Assembly (NCBI GenBank): GCA_934358955.1
Contig: CAKRLC010000003.1
Coordinates: 1-64,000, forward strand
DNA length: 64,000 nucleotides
DNA from: an uncultured Roseburia sp.
GTDB taxonomy: Bacteria > Bacillota > Clostridia > Lachnospirales > Lachnospiraceae
Reading direction: 5' to 3'
The notes beneath the pieces are model-generated. The model saw nothing but the letters and a program-made list of their open reading frames with translations, was not told where the DNA came from and ran no database searches. Below, piece by piece: positions 62,378-64,000 of the stretch; position 1 is the stretch's first letter; each line of letters opens with the position of its first letter. The position numbers and the translations under genes were made by a program.

Positions 62378-62509
62378 TAGAAAAATACATTCTTTTTTGA
62401 TAAATTCATCACAATTCGAACACAATTTGCGGCTAGACTAAGGTCATAAAGAGAAAGGAACAGGAAAAAAGAAAAAAACTGTTCGGAGCAAAGAAAGGGG
62501 AATATTGTT

Positions 62510-64000
62510 ATGGATAACAATTACAATACAGATCATGAGAATGATCAGAACAATCAGAACAATATAAATCAGGAGAATCATCAGAATACGCAGAGCCAGT
62601 CAGGAGATTCCTTCTATTCCTACCACAGGGATACAGAAAACCAGGCAGGCCAGAATACGTCACAGACAGGCAGCTACCAGAATGCAGCAGGTAACCAGAG
62701 CCAGTCTTATGGAACACAGGCAAATGACCAGTATGGAAATCAGGGATCACAGTATAACCCTTATGGAAATAGCGGCAGCCAGAACACTTCCTACGGTGCA
62801 GGCTCGGCAAATTATTATGGCAATACAGCAGGCAGCTATGGCAATGCCCAGAATCAGCATTATGGAAATAGTGCTTATGGAAGCCAGAATCAGGGCTATG
62901 GTTACTATGGCAATGCTAACGGCCAGCAGAACCAGCAGCATTATCAGAGCAATGCTTACGGAACAGGCGCAGCACCGAAGCCACAGAAGAAAAAGAGAGA
63001 AAGAAAGCTAAATGGCTTTGGAAAACAGCTTGCAAAATGTGCAGCACTGGCACTTGTATTCGGACTGGTTGCAGGAGGCGTGATGACCGGAGTCAATTAT
63101 GGGGCTTCCAAAGCACTTGGAACAGGAAATTCCGGAAGCAGCCAGGCAGCACTGACAACTTCAGATGGTTCATCGATCAAGTCAACCGCCGTATCTTCCA
63201 CATACACAGCAACCGATGTTTCTGATATCGTGGATGAGGTTATGCCTTCCATCGTTGCGATCACAAATGTAAGCCAGACAGAATATCAGAGCTTTTGGGG
63301 CGGACAGCCGCAGACTTACGAGAGCACAAGCTGTGGATCCGGTATTATCGTAAGTAAGGATAATGATTATCTGTATATAGCAACCAATAATCATGTTGTA
63401 GAAAAAGCAACAAGTCTGACCGTTACATTCAGTAATGATGATACCGTAAGTGCAGAAGTAAAAGGTACAGATCCTTCTACAGATCTTGCAGTCGTAAAAG
63501 TAGAATTAAGCAGTATTAAGGATGATACGATGAGTGCGATCAAGGTTGCAACCTTAGGAAGCTCAGATGCCTTAAAGGTTGGTGAGTCCTGTATCGCGAT
63601 CGGTAATGCACTCGGATATGGACAGTCTGTTACGACCGGTGTGATCAGCGCATTAAACCGTGAAGTTTCTGTTTCAGATTCTTCCAGCAATACAAGCTAT
63701 ACCGCAGCACTGATCCAGACAGACGCAGCAATTAACCCTGGTAACAGTGGTGGTGCGTTACTTGATACAGCAGGTGAAGTGATCGGTATCAACTCCGTTA
63801 AATATTCCGATACATCCGTAGAGGGCATTGGTTATGCAATTCCGATGGATACAGCAAAGCCGATCATTGAAGAGCTTATTACAAAAGAAAAAGTAGACGA
63901 ATCCAACAGCGCTTATCTTGGAATCGCAGGAGTAGATGTGACAAGTGATGTTGCAAGCACTTATAATATGCCGACCGGTGTTTATGTCGCACAGGTTGTA
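62510..64000 (+). CDS. HtrA/DegP-type serine protease (truncated by window end)
   Basis: 497 residues are visible and the frame is still open at 64000. ATG 62510 is 9 bases after AAAGGGG. Residues 1-160 are a Gln/Asn/Gly/Tyr/Ser-rich, low-complexity cytoplasmic tail, then a basic KPQKKKRERK, a membrane helix (about 167-195) and a trypsin-like domain with the triad His295 (TNNHVVE), Asp325 (STDLAVVKV) and Ser413 (NPGNSGGAL). A PDZ domain starts near 465 (AYLGIAGVDV). Such enzymes degrade misfolded surface proteins; the long Q/N-rich tail is longer than in typical HtrA. Confidence 0.93.
   Translation, partial: MDNNYNTDHENDQNNQNNINQENHQNTQSQSGDSFYSYHRDTENQAGQNTSQTGSYQNAAGNQSQSYGTQANDQYGNQGSQYNPYGNSGSQNTSYGAGSANYYGNTAGSYGNAQNQHYGNSAYGSQNQGYGYYGNANGQQNQQHYQSNAYGTGAAPKPQKKKRERKLNGFGKQLAKCAALALVFGLVAGGVMTGVNYGASKALGTGNSGSSQAALTTSDGSSIKSTAVSSTYTATDVSDIVDEVMPSIVAITNVSQTEYQSFWGGQPQTYESTSCGSGIIVSKDNDYLYIATNNHVVEKATSLTVTFSNDDTVSAEVKGTDPSTDLAVVKVELSSIKDDTMSAIKVATLGSSDALKVGESCIAIGNALGYGQSVTTGVISALNREVSVSDSSSNTSYTAALIQTDAAINPGNSGGALLDTAGEVIGINSVKYSDTSVEGIGYAIPMDTAKPIIEELITKEKVDESNSAYLGIAGVDVTSDVASTYNMPTGVYVAQVV

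Noticed and set aside
1-64000. tRNA or rRNA genes
   Set aside because: No cloverleaf with TTCRANYC-type arm and no rRNA-like blocks were noticed on reading; a tRNAscan-SE run would be needed to exclude them fully.

Overview
The window looks like a chromosomal stretch of a gut Firmicute of the Lachnospiraceae type (Roseburia/Agathobacter/Blautia-like). The evidence is moderate-to-low GC with A-rich coding strands, GGAGG-type ribosome binding sites, Gram-positive envelope proteins (LCP ligase, LtaS-like enzyme, BlaI/M56 pair, DUF3048 lipoprotein) and protein families common in that group (DUF6077, DUF6056, CotH/VTC/DUF4956). The genus is an inference. No rRNA, tRNA, CRISPR array, transposase or phage gene was seen. 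The window is dominated by surface-polysaccharide and cell-wall genes.

Layout. (1) 1-19.8 kb, + strand: a glycan locus with a Wzx flippase, LicD, a fused nucleotidyltransferase/PLP enzyme, a split DUF6077 membrane protein, an initiating phosphoglycosyltransferase, four glycosyltransferases, a Wzm/Wzt ABC exporter, a large methyltransferase-GT2-GT4 protein and a giant amidase/glucosaminidase autolysin, closed by a strong terminator. (2) 20.0-25.1 kb: an AT-rich accessory patch with an LtaS-like phosphotransferase, a polytopic membrane protein and two gene remnants. (3) 25.2-30.5 kb: UDP-galactopyranose mutase, a GtrB-type GT2, an orphan DxD protein and two acyltransferase-3 proteins. (4) 30.5-36.0 kb, - strand: a CotH / DUF4956 / VTC / LTD-CotH operon. 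(5) 36.2-43.4 kb, + strand: a large GT-C-like membrane protein, a CDP-6-deoxyhexose pathway (RfbF, RfbG, reductase, 3,5-epimerase), a polyprenyl-phosphate GT2 and two ArnE/F-like four-helix proteins. (6) 43.4-48.6 kb: amidohydrolase, two decaying fragments, MBL hydrolase, DUF3048 lipoprotein and structured intergenic DNA. (7) 48.6-55.2 kb: two paralogous double-GT2 proteins, then a BlaI/M56 regulatory pair. (8) 55.9-64 kb: zinc-ribbon protein, GT2, a second initiating phosphoglycosyltransferase, LCP ligase, a rhamnosyltransferase-like GT2, a DUF6056 protein and a truncated HtrA protease.

How they work together: two initiating enzymes (6.2 and 57.3 kb) and two export routes (Wzx and Wzm/Wzt) suggest at least two surface glycans. 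LicD and its neighbour would add a phospho-substituent, Glf would supply galactofuranose, the RfbF/G block an unusual CDP-6-deoxyhexose, and the acyltransferases acyl groups. LCP would link glycan to peptidoglycan, and the autolysin and HtrA act on the wall.

The most unusual signal is a family of three ~155-160 bp structured repeats (43.44, 51.14 and 55.59 kb; the first inverted). They share a conserved core, but their long stems differ between copies and stay paired through compensatory changes, which points to a selected fold rather than a simple mobile repeat.
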